From Omphiscola glabra (lineage: Eukaryota > Mollusca > Gastropoda > Lymnaeidae), in the NCBI GenBank assembly GCA_964017045.1, contig OZ024799.1, forward strand, positions 32,568,236-32,632,235: 64,000 nt of DNA. The letters are read 5' to 3'. Below, piece after piece: positions 10,701-20,858 of this stretch. How positions within the stretch are numbered: position 1 is the stretch's first letter; each line of letters begins with the position of its first letter. The translations under genes and the position numbers were made by a program. A model generated the notes under the pieces. It was not told the origin of the DNA and did not search any database. It saw only the letters and a program-made list of their open reading frames with translations.

Positions 10701-13580
10701 CATCTCTCACACCTGAGATGACATTGCATATCTTTCAATTCTGGCTCTGTGAAATTCTTCAAAATATCCGAGGATAATTTATATCCCAAATAAATAAATA
10801 AAAATCATGCAGGGCACAACTAGATAAGGAAGAAGAAGAGGACGACAGAGAAAAAGATGGGAAGATAACATCAAAGAGTGGACGGATTAAAACTATGCGA
10901 TGCTGTGGGTAGTGCAGAAGGATTGAGAAGGATCCGTGACGCCCCAACGATCCAAGGACTAAAGGACATGATGATGATGATGATAAAATTAAAAAAAAAC
11001 ACAAACCAAAGAATTGAATGTATTAAGAAGATTTTGTGGCCAGAAGGCGATAATTCAACCTGAGTAATGAATTTGAACAATTTCATTTTGTAAACAAATC
11101 CATTGACCATACTCGTTCATTGTGTTTTAACTTTTCGTGCTTAGCGATGATAAAGACAAGTGTTTACTTAAACTTTGAATTTTATTTTGCAACACTTTTA
11201 TTTAGTTTTAAAAAAAAATTAATTAGATTATTTACTTTTCATTTAATAGTTGAAAAAAAAACAACAAACAACCAACAAACAACCAACAACCAACAAAAAA
11301 CAAACAAAAAACCAACCACAAGCAAACAAACAACAAACAACCAACAAACAAACAACCAACAAACAACCAACAAACAACACAATTTATGTTTTATGTTTAT
11401 GCTAGAGATTTTTTAAACCTACTTAACTTTTTTTTTAAAAGGTGTTTCAATTTCAAACACTGATTGAGATATAGGTAGTTAGTTTAAAGGTGTATCGTAC
11501 TGGTGTTTAGATAAGTAGCTTATATTAAACGAATAACAAACATATATGAAGCATAAACATTGTTTGATATGTTTCTCTGCGCACTTTGTGTAAGCGACAT
11601 ATTCACGTGACTTGGGAGACTGGTTAAGCTCCTTGTTTAACAGTACACCTATTCCTCGCTATACGGCCGCTCTTTATACGGCATTTCGCTTTACGGCCAA
11701 CTTTAAATTATGGCACTTTTTCGGTTTACGTCCCACGATGTTTCATTATACGGTCAATAGATACCCTCTCTTTAGTTTCAGCTTCTCCCCTTAGGCGGCT
11801 TTGCTTTAGTAGTCTGCCTTATTTCCTGTGCTATCCCACCTTATTCATATCCTGTGACTCAGTAAGTTGACGTGTTTGTTTCTGTTTTGTTTGTTTGGAT
11901 TAATTGGTGAATTTTATTTTATGTATAAATATGTGCATATGATTTCTTTTGTTTTTTTTATTTATATGTTGTTGTTTTTTTTAATTTCTGTTTACTATTA
12001 CAATGTTTTGTACTTTTATTTTTATAGGAAATGAAAAGAATAAAATGATTTATGAACTAACAACTATATTATTTTAAACAAAAATTGGTATGTAATTTTG
12101 TATGGGTTTATACCAAAATTATTGATTCATTATACGGCTTTTCGCTTTACGGCCAACTTTTCCGGAACGTATCTAGGCCGTAAAGCGAGGTATGGGTGTA
12201 CCCTATTTTGTTATATGCATTTCTTTTTTTTTTTTACAAAACCCATTGACTTGACAAACTGTGTCCTTATCTTCTCTTTCTATTTCCAGCCCCAAATGAG
12301 TGGGCATATTCCAGCCCCCAAGATGGAGGAGGTACATGTGGAATAACAAAAACACGGAATAGCCGTGGGGTATCAGCCGGGACGCTGTACAAGGTAAATA
12401 ATGGCGGGAAAGGTCACAGTCTAAGCTTGTTACACGCACAACACTCGAAAAATAATAGACTTCACATTCGTACAAGTGTGGCTCCGGGGTGTGTTGAGGG
12501 TAAAACATGGAACATGTGGGTAGATGAGTGCGAGAGGATTTATTTTTAGTTCTGAATCCATTTAAAAAAAAAAAAACTTACAACTGAAAATAATAGTCGT
12601 CAAAAAGAATAGCATCGTCTCTTATGGTACAAAACTTATAAGTGTTAACATCGGGAAATTGTCGTCTAAAATTCGTACAAATTGAGACCTTTAATACGCT
12701 AAAACACATTCAGCGAAAGTCGAAACAAATTAAATTTATTCAAAATCGATATTAGAATAGACCACCAGGACCATCAAAATCGTCTATTGGTGAATGGACA
12801 AGTCATTTTCATGGGCTTTTCACATGAACACAACCTAGGGAGAAATGCCTTGAGAAGGGTTTAGGAACATAGCGTATGATGTCCCACGACTGCTTACTTC
12901 CAAATCTTTCTACCTGTTCATCTCAAATGTTTCGTCACTTCTACTTTTGATGTCAACAACATCAACTAGAAAAATGTCGACTATGACGTGTAATGCGAAG
13001 CGGCCACGTAGCTCACGTGTCATAGAAACGTAATAATACCTGAACAACCTAACCCCTAAAAGTTTCCTAAAAGTTTCATTTCTCTGTGTTTTTTCAATGC
13101 TCACAATAACAGACATGCCAGTAAAAAAAATTATATAACAAAATGCTGCCTCATGACTCAAGAAAGCAATGGTCAAAATCTAACCCAGTGGTTCCCAAAC
13201 TCTAACCCAGTGGTTCCCAGAATCTAACCCAGTGGTTCCCAAAATATAATCCAGTGGCTCCCATCCACTGCGGGCTCATCTCAGTGGCTTCGCGGTCGCT
13301 CCAGGACACCCGGAAAAAAATTATTTAACCACTAAGACATTGAAGCTGCCTAAGGAGTTCTACCAAGGTAAAGTCGTTCTAGAAATGGGCTAAAGACAAA
13401 ACTTGGGAACCACTAATTTAAGCATGTTCACCGCTTCCCACCCTGTATATCAAGGACACAGCAGTACATGTGCAATACTTACAACCAAGAGGATCCCACC
13501 TCCCCGGAGAGTGCGGCGATGAGGATGACAATGACGACTGAGTTGATCGCATAAGACAAAACTCCACGGCGGTAGCTCAT
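1443..13580 (-). CDS. Wnt2: Wnt2-class secreted ligand, 5' part of gene (exons 1 to 3)
   Basis: Three exons on the minus strand (13580..13483, 2554..2319, 1720..1443) join in matching phases (2, 1, then 0) to give 204 codons. Wnt proteins are secreted, palmitoleoylated ligands of Frizzled and LRP receptors. The visible part has an N-terminal hydrophobic signal ([10 protein letters not shown]), the Wnt core start LCDNIPGL, the [14 protein letters not shown] block with a potential N-glycan, [38 protein letters not shown] and [12 protein letters not shown]. Vertebrate Wnt2 fits best: it shares SSW just after the signal peptide, a DxSLFG motif and both intron positions. Full Wnts are about 350 residues, so the C-terminal half, with the lipidated serine loop and cysteine-rich end, lies left of the window. 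Intron 1 is 10.9 kb and full of repeats. Confidence 0.92.
1721..2318 (-). other. Wnt2-like intron 2
   Basis: This 598 bp intron is AT-rich, with donor G|GTAAAC and acceptor ACTACAG. No repeats, open frames or known elements were recognised in it. Confidence 0.8.
2319..2554 (-). CDS. Wnt2: Wnt2-like exon 2 (236 nt)
   Basis: The acceptor GCCCTCAG precedes base 2554. The exon reads [62 protein letters not shown] and [12 protein letters not shown], then donates at G|GTAAAC. It enters in phase 2 and leaves in phase 1, which fits exons 1 and 3 exactly. The cysteine pattern and RWNCS are diagnostic for Wnt. Confidence 0.93.
2671..3005 (+). mobile_element. RTE-like non-LTR retrotransposon 3' end, degenerate
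   Basis: The plus strand encodes the basic C-terminal tail seen in many invertebrate RTE-type elements: [20 protein letters not shown], then [16 protein letters not shown], a stop where a tryptophan codon is usual, and AEDREEWRR. It ends in an ATG/ATGATG microsatellite near 2986..3005. It lies in Wnt2 intron 1, antisense to the gene. A second copy lies at 10806..10990. Confidence 0.75.
3006..3805. other. Non-repetitive AT-rich intron 1 sequence
   Basis: No exon, tandem array or known element was recognised in these 800 bases. Confidence 0.5.
3806..4750 (+). mobile_element. L2-like non-LTR retrotransposon 3' end, interrupted by a MITE
   Basis: Reading across several frameshifts, the segment gives the end of a reverse transcriptase: [64 protein letters not shown] and [16 protein letters not shown]. 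The 3' UTR contains GTACAGCG...GTGAGCCCAGCCCT. The same UTR and tail recur at 59905..60250, so this is one family. A hAT MITE is nested at 4350..4554. The whole lies within Wnt2 intron 1. Confidence 0.75.
4350..4554. mobile_element. hAT MITE with 8 bp target duplication
   Basis: This 205 bp element has inverted ends CAGAGGTGTAGCTA and CAGCTACGCCTCTG, of the CAGNG type used by hAT transposons. The flanks are GTGACATG (4342..4349) and ATGACATG (4555..4562), an 8 bp duplication with one mismatch. It has no coding capacity, so it depended on a transposase elsewhere. It sits in the retroposon 3' UTR and is therefore younger than that insertion. Confidence 0.88.
4826..5150. repeat. Degenerate ~70 bp tandem repeat, about 5 copies
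   Basis: The units share GTGGTGGAGC, GGCCGGAGCC and GATGATGATGTCTGAA but differ at many sites and vary in length, which indicates an old array. Confidence 0.85.
5151..6573. other. Intron 1 stretch without recognised elements
   Basis: It holds poly-C runs (about 5270..5285 and 6371..6380) and a poly-G run near 6127, plus a possible hAT-like terminus CAGTGGCGTAACCAG near 6163 with no partner found. No convincing exon was seen. Confidence 0.4.
6574..6764. mobile_element. hAT MITE, same family as the 4350 copy
   Basis: This 191 bp element has ends CCGAGGCGTAGCTA and TGGCTACGCCTCTG. Its flanks are TTGCATCA (6566..6573) and TTGCAACA (6765..6772), an 8 bp duplication with one mismatch. The interior (GGGCGCC, AATAATGGGTTTGAG) is the reverse complement of the 4350 copy, so the two inserted in opposite orientation. 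Confidence 0.88.
6875..6963. repeat. 17 bp minisatellite, about 5 copies
   Basis: The unit is GAGCTGTGCTCCTGGTT. The last copies carry point changes. Confidence 0.9.
7497..7815. repeat. Degenerate ~32 bp minisatellite, about 9 to 10 copies
   Basis: The units share TGTGTGATGTGGTGTCTCG followed by a TTCACTTGTATG-like half. Copies become shorter and more diverged to the right, with a poly-G interruption at about 7665..7677. Confidence 0.88.
7970..10640. repeat. Large minisatellite (about 2.7 kb) of ATGGCAATGGAAACACC units
   Basis: The basic unit is about 19 to 20 bp, with consensus CATGGCAATGGAAACACCC and variants GACAATGG and GGCTATAGAAACCACC. From about 9820 the array is dominated by a two-unit (about 38 bp) alternation of the ATAGAAACCACC and AATGGAAACACC types. 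Higher-order copies are marked by a TTATAAC variant at 8784, 9221 and 9579. The array lies in Wnt2 intron 1. Several long open frames cross it on both strands, one of 493 codons, and are repeat artefacts. Confidence 0.95.
10806..10990 (+). mobile_element. RTE-like non-LTR retrotransposon 3' end, second copy
   Basis: It begins ATCATGCAGGGCACAACTAG, matching 2790..2810 of the first copy. It continues through an arginine-rich stretch, GATAACATCAAAGAGTGGAC and the same CCAAGGACTAA end with an ATG/ATGATG tail near 10970..10986. It is severely 5' truncated, as is usual for RTE and L2 elements. Confidence 0.8.
11262..11378. repeat. CAAC/AAAC simple-sequence tract
   Basis: An irregular run built from AACAAACAACC words, about 115 bp. 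Confidence 0.9.
11641..12203. mobile_element. Pogo/Tigger-like MITE
   Basis: The left end reads CAGTACACCTATTCCTCGCT then ATACGGCC. The inverted right end reads GGGTACACCCATACCTCGCT then TTACGGCC, agreeing at about 22 of 28 positions. TA lies next to each end (11638..11639 and 12204..12205), as expected for Tc1/mariner/pogo. The word TCGCTTTACGGCCAACTTT occurs near both ends in the same orientation. No transposase was seen. Length about 563 bp; it lies in Wnt2 intron 1. Confidence 0.72.
12204..13179. other. Intron 1 stretch without recognised elements
   Basis: Mostly unique AT-rich sequence. No supported exon was found on either strand. Confidence 0.45.
13180..13418. mobile_element. hAT-like MITE with tandemly repeated left terminus
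   Basis: The left side holds four tandem copies (about 24 bp each, 13180..13262) of a word containing CCAGTGGTTCCCAAA, a typical hAT end. The right side at 13404..13416 reads TTGGGAACCACT, the inverted complement of that end. Target duplications could not be fixed because the left end is repeated. It lies about 65 bp from the Wnt2 exon 1 donor. Confidence 0.6.
13483..13580 (-). CDS. Wnt2: Wnt2-like exon 1: start codon and signal peptide
   Basis: The ATG at 13580 opens [16 protein letters not shown], a hydrophobic run IVILIAAL, then SGEVGSSW. The donor TT|GTAAGT leaves phase 2. Joined to exon 2 the protein reads ...GSSWLFVSQ..., matching the SSW motif that follows the signal peptide in vertebrate Wnt2. 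Directly before the ATG, CCCTCCCTCCCGCAG|A looks like a splice acceptor, so a non-coding 5' UTR exon further upstream is possible. Confidence 0.85.
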
Positions 13581-14235
13581 TCTGCGGGAGGGAGGGGTGA
13601 AGGCATGTCATCTCTGTGGCGTGCCACGTGTCTACGGTTCATAACTGAGGAATAAGAAGACGAGGTTAAGATGAGATATGATTAGGATAAGTCAGTTTTT
13701 AAGTGAAAGCCAACATTGGTCAACGTATTGTCGCATCTGCTAAACACATATTGTAAGGCTTTGGAAAGATACGAGCTATGAGAGACATGAATGCAACGGG
13801 CGATCTTTGCTACAAAGCTTGTTAGTTTTTATAACTCTGAAATTAAACTCGGAGTCCCATAGGCGGTCTGTCACTGGCGCAATGAAAATTCCAACAACTC
13901 CTGCGTAAAGAACACAGTGAAACACACACACTGCTGGTCATCTACTGCTTCCTGTTCTATTTCCAGTCCTCTTGGCTAAGTCATGCCACGGGATCAGATA
14001 GACAAGGACGAGAGAATGATACTGGCCAATTGAGCGATTCTCTTTCACTTTAAACCAAATACAGCTCAGGTCAAGGCTCCTACTCAAGTCGAAAGTTGCC
14101 TTTTTATTATAAGCATAAAAAAAAATCTATAACAAGAAAGGATTCGTGGCCTTCATCTCACTGGCAAACGGTCGATTGATTGAACAAAAAAAATAGAGAG
14201 AAACCCTTATATAGACCGGCTTGATGGCATATTTA
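13581..14235. other. 5' flank of the Wnt2-like gene
   Basis: A promoter is expected here or further right, but no TATA box or other clear core element was recognised. No exon was seen. Confidence 0.35.
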
Positions 14236-14411
14236 CAGGGCCGGATTAACCATTAGGCAAACAAGGCACGTGCCTTGGGCACCAAGCGTTTTGGGGCACC
14301 ACAAGTCCTCAAGAAATATTTTTTTTTGAACAAAGATCAGGAGCCCCGGGCAGAAAGGGGCACCCATGTGGGTTTGTGCCTTGGGCACTAAAATGGCTTA
14401 ATCCGGCCCTG
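14236..14411. mobile_element. hAT MITE with perfect inverted ends and perfect 8 bp duplication
   Basis: This 176 bp element has ends CAGGGCCGGATTAA and TTAATCCGGCCCTG, perfect inverted repeats of 14 bp. It is flanked by CATATTTA on both sides (14228..14235 and 14412..14419). Internal GGCACC/GTGCCTTGGGCAC words give extra self-complementarity. It has no coding capacity. The perfect duplication suggests a fairly recent insertion about 0.7 kb upstream of the Wnt2 start codon. Confidence 0.93.
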
Positions 14412-14419
14412 CATATTTA

Positions 14420-15771
14420 GGTAAGTGTTGGACCACAACGTGACGGATGTATAAAGGAAACTGAATTCAAGCATAATTTAAATGTGAGGGGAAAATAATA
14501 TTAGGAAAAATGCAAATGCTTCCTTTCTCGGCGTCAAAAAGGAGTTGAAATGACAATTTGAATAAGATTCCTCTACACTTTATCAATTTTCAATGAAATA
14601 AACGACACGCAGGTTGATTAATTTCAAATAAATGACTCATGCTCTCTAAACGAGCTCGACACCTTTTACCCCAGCGATTCCCCCCCCCCCCCCACACACA
14701 CTTTTTATCCGAGTCTCCTCACCACCTGGGTCCCCGTCCCATCCCCAACAATGGGCTTAGAATCGCCGAATGGTTTAATACACCGCTGCGGTCAATCATT
14801 ATTGTCAATTATTACATAAAACGTCAACGTTCGTCTTCCAGCACAACTTCCCCTGGTACCCGTGAGTGCATCCCCCCCCTAATGCCCGTGAGTACCCCCC
14901 CCCCATGCCCGTGAGTGCATCGCTCCCCTAGTGCCCTTCAGTGCGTCATCAACACATGCCGTAAGTAGATACATCGCAAATATTGCAGGAGAGCAGTCTT
15001 AACCCAGAGACTCACATGGTACGTTTGATGTGAAAACACACCAAGACATGCAATAAAACGCATTGACTGGAAAGTATGTATAGCAAAACGGTTTGTTCGC
15101 AATCATTATATTAAAAAATAACTAAAAACTGTTTTTCGTGAAAACTATTTACATGCATTTTTTTGTTTGCATATATGTAATTGTGCTTGGTTTGTAGTTT
15201 TTTTACAAGCAGTTATGCAAACAAATACACTTTTGGCGGATTATTTTTTCATTTTTCCTTTCAAAAATACATTTTATTTGTTACTGCATACCCAAATACG
15301 CCACGAACACGAAGCAAATAGCAAAAGAAACACAATTAATCTCCACACCAAAAACACGCACCCTGGGTAAAAATCATATTTCATTCATCTTCCCTTTGAA
15401 AAAACAAGGAAAACAGATTTTTGGCGGTTGGGATTGGGCTGAAAATTTGATTTCATGTGTTGTAATCGGCAACGAGTCTATGTGTCAAGTTTCCGTTCGA
15501 TGGAGAGACGGGAAAGGGGGGGGGGTCAATTAGCCGTCCGAAGATTTTGCCCTAAACACGGGAACAAAAGCAAAGTTAATAGAAAGGATTTTAAAAAGTA
15601 GCCTTTTAAATGTCATCATATCTTCAAATATTTTAGTGAATTTGTATACCCCAAAACAACAGTAAAAACTCATTTTAATATTCATATAATCACAGACACA
15701 TACATATTAAATTTAGGGGAACATATATACAAGTTGAGGACACTGTTTCACTAATCTGTAGACGCGATGGA
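14420..15771. other. Intergenic, with a dispersed repeat at about 15420..15610
   Basis: The 15420..15610 segment (GGCAACGAGTCT, TTAGCCGTCCGAAGATTTTG) recurs at about 36020..36180 and weakly near 45060..45120. It is a dispersed element of unknown class. The rest has poly-C runs near 14680 and 14890 and no supported exon. Confidence 0.5.
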
Positions 15772-16397
15772 AGACACAGGATTAGTAGCGGCTCAAAGGC
15801 ACAGGATTAGTAGCGGCTCAAAGACACATGATTAGTAGCGGCTAAAAGACACAGGAATAGTAGCGGCTCAAAGACACAGGATTAGTAGCGGCTCAAAGAC
15901 ATAGGAATAGTAGCGGCTCAAAGACACAGGATTAGTAGCGGCTCAAAGACACAGGAATAGTAGCGGCTCAAAGACACAGGATTAGTAACGGCTCAAAGAC
16001 ATAGGAATAGTAGCGGCTCAAAGACACAGGATTAGTAGCGGCTCAAAGACACAGGAATAGTAGCGGCTCAAAGACACAGGATTAGTAGCGGCTCAAAGAC
16101 ATAGGAATAGTAGCAGCTCAAAGACACAGGATTAGTAGCGGCTCAAAGACACAGGAATAGTAGCGGCTCAAAGACACAGGATTGGTAGCGTCTCAAAGAC
16201 ACAGGATTAGTAGCGTCTCAAAGACACAGGATTGGTAGCGTCTCAAAGACACATGATTAGTAGCGTCTCAAAGACACAGGATTAGTGGCGGCTCAAAGAC
16301 ACAGGATTTGTAGCGTCTCAAAGACACAGGATTAGTAGCGGCTCAAAGACACATGAATAGTAGCGTCTCAAAGACACAGGATTTGTAGCGTCTCAAG
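15772..16397. repeat. 25 bp minisatellite, about 25 copies
   Basis: The unit begins AGGATTAGTAGCGGCTCAAA. AGGATTAG and AGGAATAG variants alternate in the first two thirds, and a GCGTCTC variant dominates the right third, so the array has sub-blocks. Confidence 0.95.
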
Positions 16398-17184
16398 CTG
16401 ACACACGGTGATTCGTTTTAAATGTAAAAAAAAAAGTGAAAAGGTGAATTTTTATGCACAGGTAGATCTAGATAAATTATTTCCTTGAAAAAAAAACCTG
16501 TTTAAATATATTTAAAAAAGCAGAATATTGAATACATGACTATCTTTATATTTTATTACTATACATAATATATATCAGCATTACTCTAGCGTTATGGAAC
16601 TGTGTCGCTAACGAAGCCCCTCCGGCAGGATGATTTATTTGCTCTTTGATTCTTTGAGCAACTGTTTGGCGGGACGGTCTTATATATATTGCGTCTGCTG
16701 CCATCCGGCACAAAACCCAAACACCCTAGTCTGTCGGTGGAGAAATGGTTTCACTACAAACATGCAAATATTTCCTAAATACATAAATCCGTTTTACCGG
16801 CGATGAGATATCTAAATAATTCCGCTTACCTGATCCTTTCTGACGGAATAGTCATACAAAAATTTTTTTGTTGAAAATGTGTACCTCACAGCCTAACAGT
16901 ATTACAAAAGAATTTCTATGGTAGTCGTATTTAAATGTTTTGGAAGCTAAGACACAGAAGCTGATCTCATAAGGTAGTGAAAGATGGAAAGGTGTAGAGG
17001 CTGATCTCGTAAGGTAGTGAAATATGGAAAGGCGTAAGTACACCAAGACATGTTTCAGCGGTTTATCCTCTTTCAATTGTTTTGAATTTAAACACTATAC
17101 TTTATTCGTTATATCATTAAAACTGTCTACGTTATTTTCATTATTATTTTGATGTAGTTTGCATACAATCTTCCCCAATAAGAA
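16398..17184. other. Intergenic, AT-rich
   Basis: A two-copy repeat (CTGATCTCRTAAGGTAGTGA) at about 16950..17040. Nothing else was recognised. Confidence 0.45.
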
Positions 17185-17495
17185 ATCGTCAAGTCCATCT
17201 ATACCCAGAGAATCTCCCCGTTCAATCTATACCCGGAGAATTGACAAGTCCATCTATACCCAGAGAATCGTCACGTTCAATCTATTTTCAGAGAATTGAC
17301 AAGTCCATCTATACCCAGAGAATCGTCACGTTCAATCTATACCCAGAGAATTGACAAGTCCATCTATACCCAGAGAATCGTCACGTTCAATCTATACCCA
17401 GAGAATCGTCACGTTCATTCTATACCCAGAGAATTGACAAGTCCATCTATACCCAGATACTCGTCACGTTCATTCTATACCCAGAGAATTGCAAC
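17185..17495. repeat. Alternating ~26/27 bp minisatellite
   Basis: Two related units, GAATCGTCACGTTCAATCTA and GAATTGACAAGTCCATCTA, alternate with TACCCAGA between them. The order breaks near 17400, where two of the first type are adjacent. Confidence 0.92.
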
Positions 17496-18372
17496 GACAA
17501 AGAATGTTTTAGGTGTTCATTTTTGAATAACTTAAAACTACACACGTGTATTTATTTTATCCACCTGACTGTACTAGAGTAATCGAACAGACTATATATT
17601 GCTTGTTACTTTTGTATTCGTAATTTCACAACACATAGTTCTATGGTTACTAAGTCAAAGATCCACTTAACTTCGATAAATGTTAGTATTATTATTAATG
17701 AGCCCGTTTAGACAATAAATCCTTTAAATAAATTTGAATTGCACTCCCTCCTCGCCCCTTCTCGCCCCTCCTCACCCCTTCTCGCCCCTCCTCACCCCTC
17801 CTCGCCCCTCCTCGCACAAGTTAAAAGGGAGTTGTTTGGTTATCAGTTCACGATGATATGGAGGAAGAAACTATCATCAACTGGCAGTGTCCGGAGTCGC
17901 CAGGACTCTTTACGTATGATTTTTTTAAAGATACGTGCATTGTCATGGTTAAAGATACATTTATATTACTGCTAATGTATATGTGATAATGTTTTCATTT
18001 GTATTAATGAGTTGATCTAACAATAATGAGCTTAAATGTATGTTACATTATGTTTATTATATTAGGTATACTATATTATCTAGATTATATTATTTATGTT
18101 ATATTAATTTATTATTTTTTAAATTGTCTTAATTCGTGTCGATAGAATGTTATCACCGATATTTCATTGGTTTCCTCATCTCTTCTCATTATCAAGTGGA
18201 ATTTTATTGTTCAGTCCTAAGACACGAAATCCCAGAAGCTCTGGCTACAAATGTTTGATAGACTTGTTGAGGTAACAGAAACGTGAAATGACGGACTGCC
18301 GGCCGTGAGACATTTTTATTACCGCGGGGAAGCAGGGACACTGTGTGACGTTTCATTTAACCTTTTATTTTG
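17496..18372. other. Intergenic, AT-rich
   Basis: It includes a CTCGCCCCTC/CTCACCCCTT tandem at 17743..17820 and TATT-rich low-complexity DNA near 18050..18120. No exon was recognised. Confidence 0.45.
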
Positions 18373-18553
18373 GCCGTTAGTGCTGGGGTGGAGTCAGCCG
18401 TTAGTCCTGGGGTGGAGTCAGCCGTTAGTCCTGTGGTGGAGTCAGCCGTTAGTCCTGTGGTGGAGTCAGCCGTTAGTCCTGGGGTGGAGTCAGCCGTTAG
18501 TCCTGGGGTGGAGTCAGCCGTTAGTGCTGGGGTGGAGTCAGCCGTTAGTGCCG
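18373..18553. repeat. 24 bp minisatellite, about 7.5 copies
   Basis: The unit contains GTTAGTCCTGGGGTGGAGTC. GGGG/GTGG variants fall in blocks. Confidence 0.95.
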
Positions 18554-18762
18554 TTGTATAGATAACATGAGCGATTGATTGGCTGGAGTCCTGAATGTGT
18601 TTTTGGGCGTATCCTCTGACATGTTTTTGTTATTTTATATTTAGTTGTAAATGACCCATTCAATGGGGGAGTGTGTGGCTAATTTATGTTAAAAATGTGT
18701 TTGTGATTTATTTATAACTTTGGAATTTCCAATACATCTCAATTATTATTCTTGACTGCATG

Positions 18763-18975
18763 TTCGTGATCGGGATTGGGAAACAAGCCCTGAGATCTGC
18801 CTGCAGGCTCGTGATCGGGATTGGGAAACAAGCCCTGAGATCTGCCTGCAGGCTCGTGATCGGGATTGGGAAACAAGCCCTGAGATCTGCCTGCAGGCTC
18901 GTGATCGGGATTGGGAAACAAGCCCTGAGATCTGCCTGCAGGCTCGTGATCGGGATTGGGAAACAAGCCTGGAGA
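18763..18975. repeat. 45 bp minisatellite, about 4.7 copies
   Basis: The unit begins CTCGTGATCGGGATTGGGAA and contains CTGCCTGCAGG. Copies are virtually identical except at the ends, implying recent expansion. It is open in frame on both strands by periodicity only. Confidence 0.95.
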
Positions 18976-19154
18976 CCTGGGCGATGGGGAAAGGTGTTCA
19001 ACGGAAGGGGCTGTCTGACATGATTGTTTGAGTTTAGCTTTGGGCTGAGGGGCTGTCAACCTGTGACCCACGAACTCTTGGGGTCCTTAAAAAGTTGTCA
19101 AGGGTGCTGAAAGCTGCATTTCCTGTGTAGTTGTATTATATTGAAGTAAAACTT

Positions 19155-19345
19155 CCTTCTATAAAGTGTTCCATGACCTTCTTAAGACTGGCAAAGGGTT
19201 GCGTGACCTTCATAAGACTGACAAAGGTTGCGTGACCTTCATATGACTGGCAAAGGGTTGCGTGACCTTCATATGACTGGCAAAGGGTTCAATGACCTTC
19301 ATATGACTGGCAAAGGGTTGCATGACCTTCATATGACCGGAGTGG
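19155..19345. repeat. ~30 bp minisatellite, about 6 copies
   Basis: The units contain GACCTTCATATGACTGGCAA then AGGGTTGCRT. Confidence 0.92.
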
Positions 19346-20216
19346 GACTCCATGCAATGAAAGGATTTAAGACCAACGCTTTGGCTTTCTACACTGCTCT
19401 CCCTAGTTCTCCTCTCCGTGGTAACGTTTTGTATACTTAAAAAGTTTCATAATAATATTGTAAACAAAATGTCGTGAAAACTATAACAAACGAAGAGTAA
19501 TATTGTTATCTCTACTCACGTGACTCACGTGACTCACGTGACCTTATTTGTTGTTTGTTTTTTGTTTTAGAATTTAAAAAATCTTAGATATTTATTTTAA
19601 TTAAAATGATGATTTTGGCAAAGTTCGATCGAGACATCAGCGTGGTGACACTATTACCTGGAGCCGTGAGGAATCGGTCTAAGCTCGTACCTGAAATGAT
19701 GCCACGCGGAATCTAGACTTCGACATCGCATCGCCAGTTCATCTACTGTCATCGATGTATTTCTATGAATGATGTCACATGATGACCTCTCTACTAGTAA
19801 TTAGCTTGGCTTTCATTTTGTCAGTGATAGTGAGATCTCGTTTAATTTTAACTATTTTTATTGGGAGAGGAGGAAGAGTGGAGGGAGGAGGGTGAGTGGG
19901 GGAGGGGGCGAAGAGGAGAGGCGGAGAGGGGGAGGTGGAGAGGGGGGAGGGCGGGGAGAATGGGGGTGAGTGAGGAGGGGCGAGTGGAGGAGGGGGCGAG
20001 TGGGGGAGACATTATTAATTGAAAAATATTTGTCACCCGAGGAAATGCCTGGTCTTATAAAAAAAAAGATAACCACATAATAAACATAGGCGTAAGAAAG
20101 AGGAGGCATAAGGGTGATCCACCTCAGGGGCTGAACATATCGGACTACTTCATACACTTTATAGAGCGTATGTGTAGTCTGTATGTATTGTGGTCTTCCT
20201 GAACCTTGGGGTTGCA
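19346..20216. other. Intergenic, with a triple CACGTG block
   Basis: CACGTG palindromes lie at 19517, 19526 and 19535 with 9 bp spacing. A purine-rich GGGGGAGG tract lies at about 19862..20010. No exon was seen. Confidence 0.5.
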
Positions 20217-20362
20217 AAGTCAAGAGTCATGCCGCGGGTGTCTGTCAAGAGTCATGCCGAGTGTCTGTCAAGAGTCATGCCGGGTGTCTGTCAAAAGTCA
20301 TGCCTTGGTTTCTGTCAAGAGTCATGCCTTGGTGTCTGTCAAGAGTCATGCCTTGTTGTCTG
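20217..20362. repeat. 24 bp minisatellite, about 6 copies
   Basis: The unit is GTCAAGAGTCATGCC followed by GNNTGTCT-like bases. Confidence 0.92.
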
Positions 20363-20592
20363 TTATCTTCAGAGATCGAGGTCGATACAATCCAGATTGT
20401 TTTACTATAAGAGACCCACTAGTCTCAACAGCTTTTATTATAAGTTACGGATGGCCTTCATCATTTCGTTTAGCTTAAACATTTAACCTTCATTTCACTT
20501 CGTTTTGACTGAACCCCGAATTAAAGTCTAAAAAAATTTCCATTTTCATTTCAAATGCCATTTAAAGATTATCAATACATATAACTCTAGAG

Positions 20593-20850
20593 CAGGCCTG
20601 CACGACTCAAGGTGTAATACTTTATGAACAACTAGTGCGGGCCAAAAGAAAATAAGAGAGGACTTGTGCGGGCCAAAAGAAAATAAGAGAGGACTTGTGC
20701 GGGCCAAAAGAAAATAAGAGAGGACTTGTGCGGGCCAAACGAAAAGAGGACGGTGGGAAAGCTATTTAGAAAATAATAAGAATAAAGAATATTTCGTTAC
20801 TTCGTGGGCTGCAAAGTGGGTGCTTGCGGGCGGTATGTTGGGCAGGCCTG
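20593..20850. mobile_element. hAT MITE with an internal 31 bp minisatellite
   Basis: This 258 bp element has inverted ends CAGGCCTGC and GCAGGCCTG and perfect 8 bp flanks CTCTAGAG (20585..20592 and 20851..20858). Inside, about 3.6 copies of a 31 bp unit beginning TGCGGGCCAAAAGAAAATAA occupy 20634..20745. No coding capacity. Confidence 0.92.
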
Positions 20851-20858
20851 CTCTAGAG

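Noticed and set aside
12910..13176. 88-codon minus-strand frame near Wnt2 exon 1
   Set aside because: It lies inside intron 1, has no known domain, and the exon 1 to exon 2 phase match is perfect without it.
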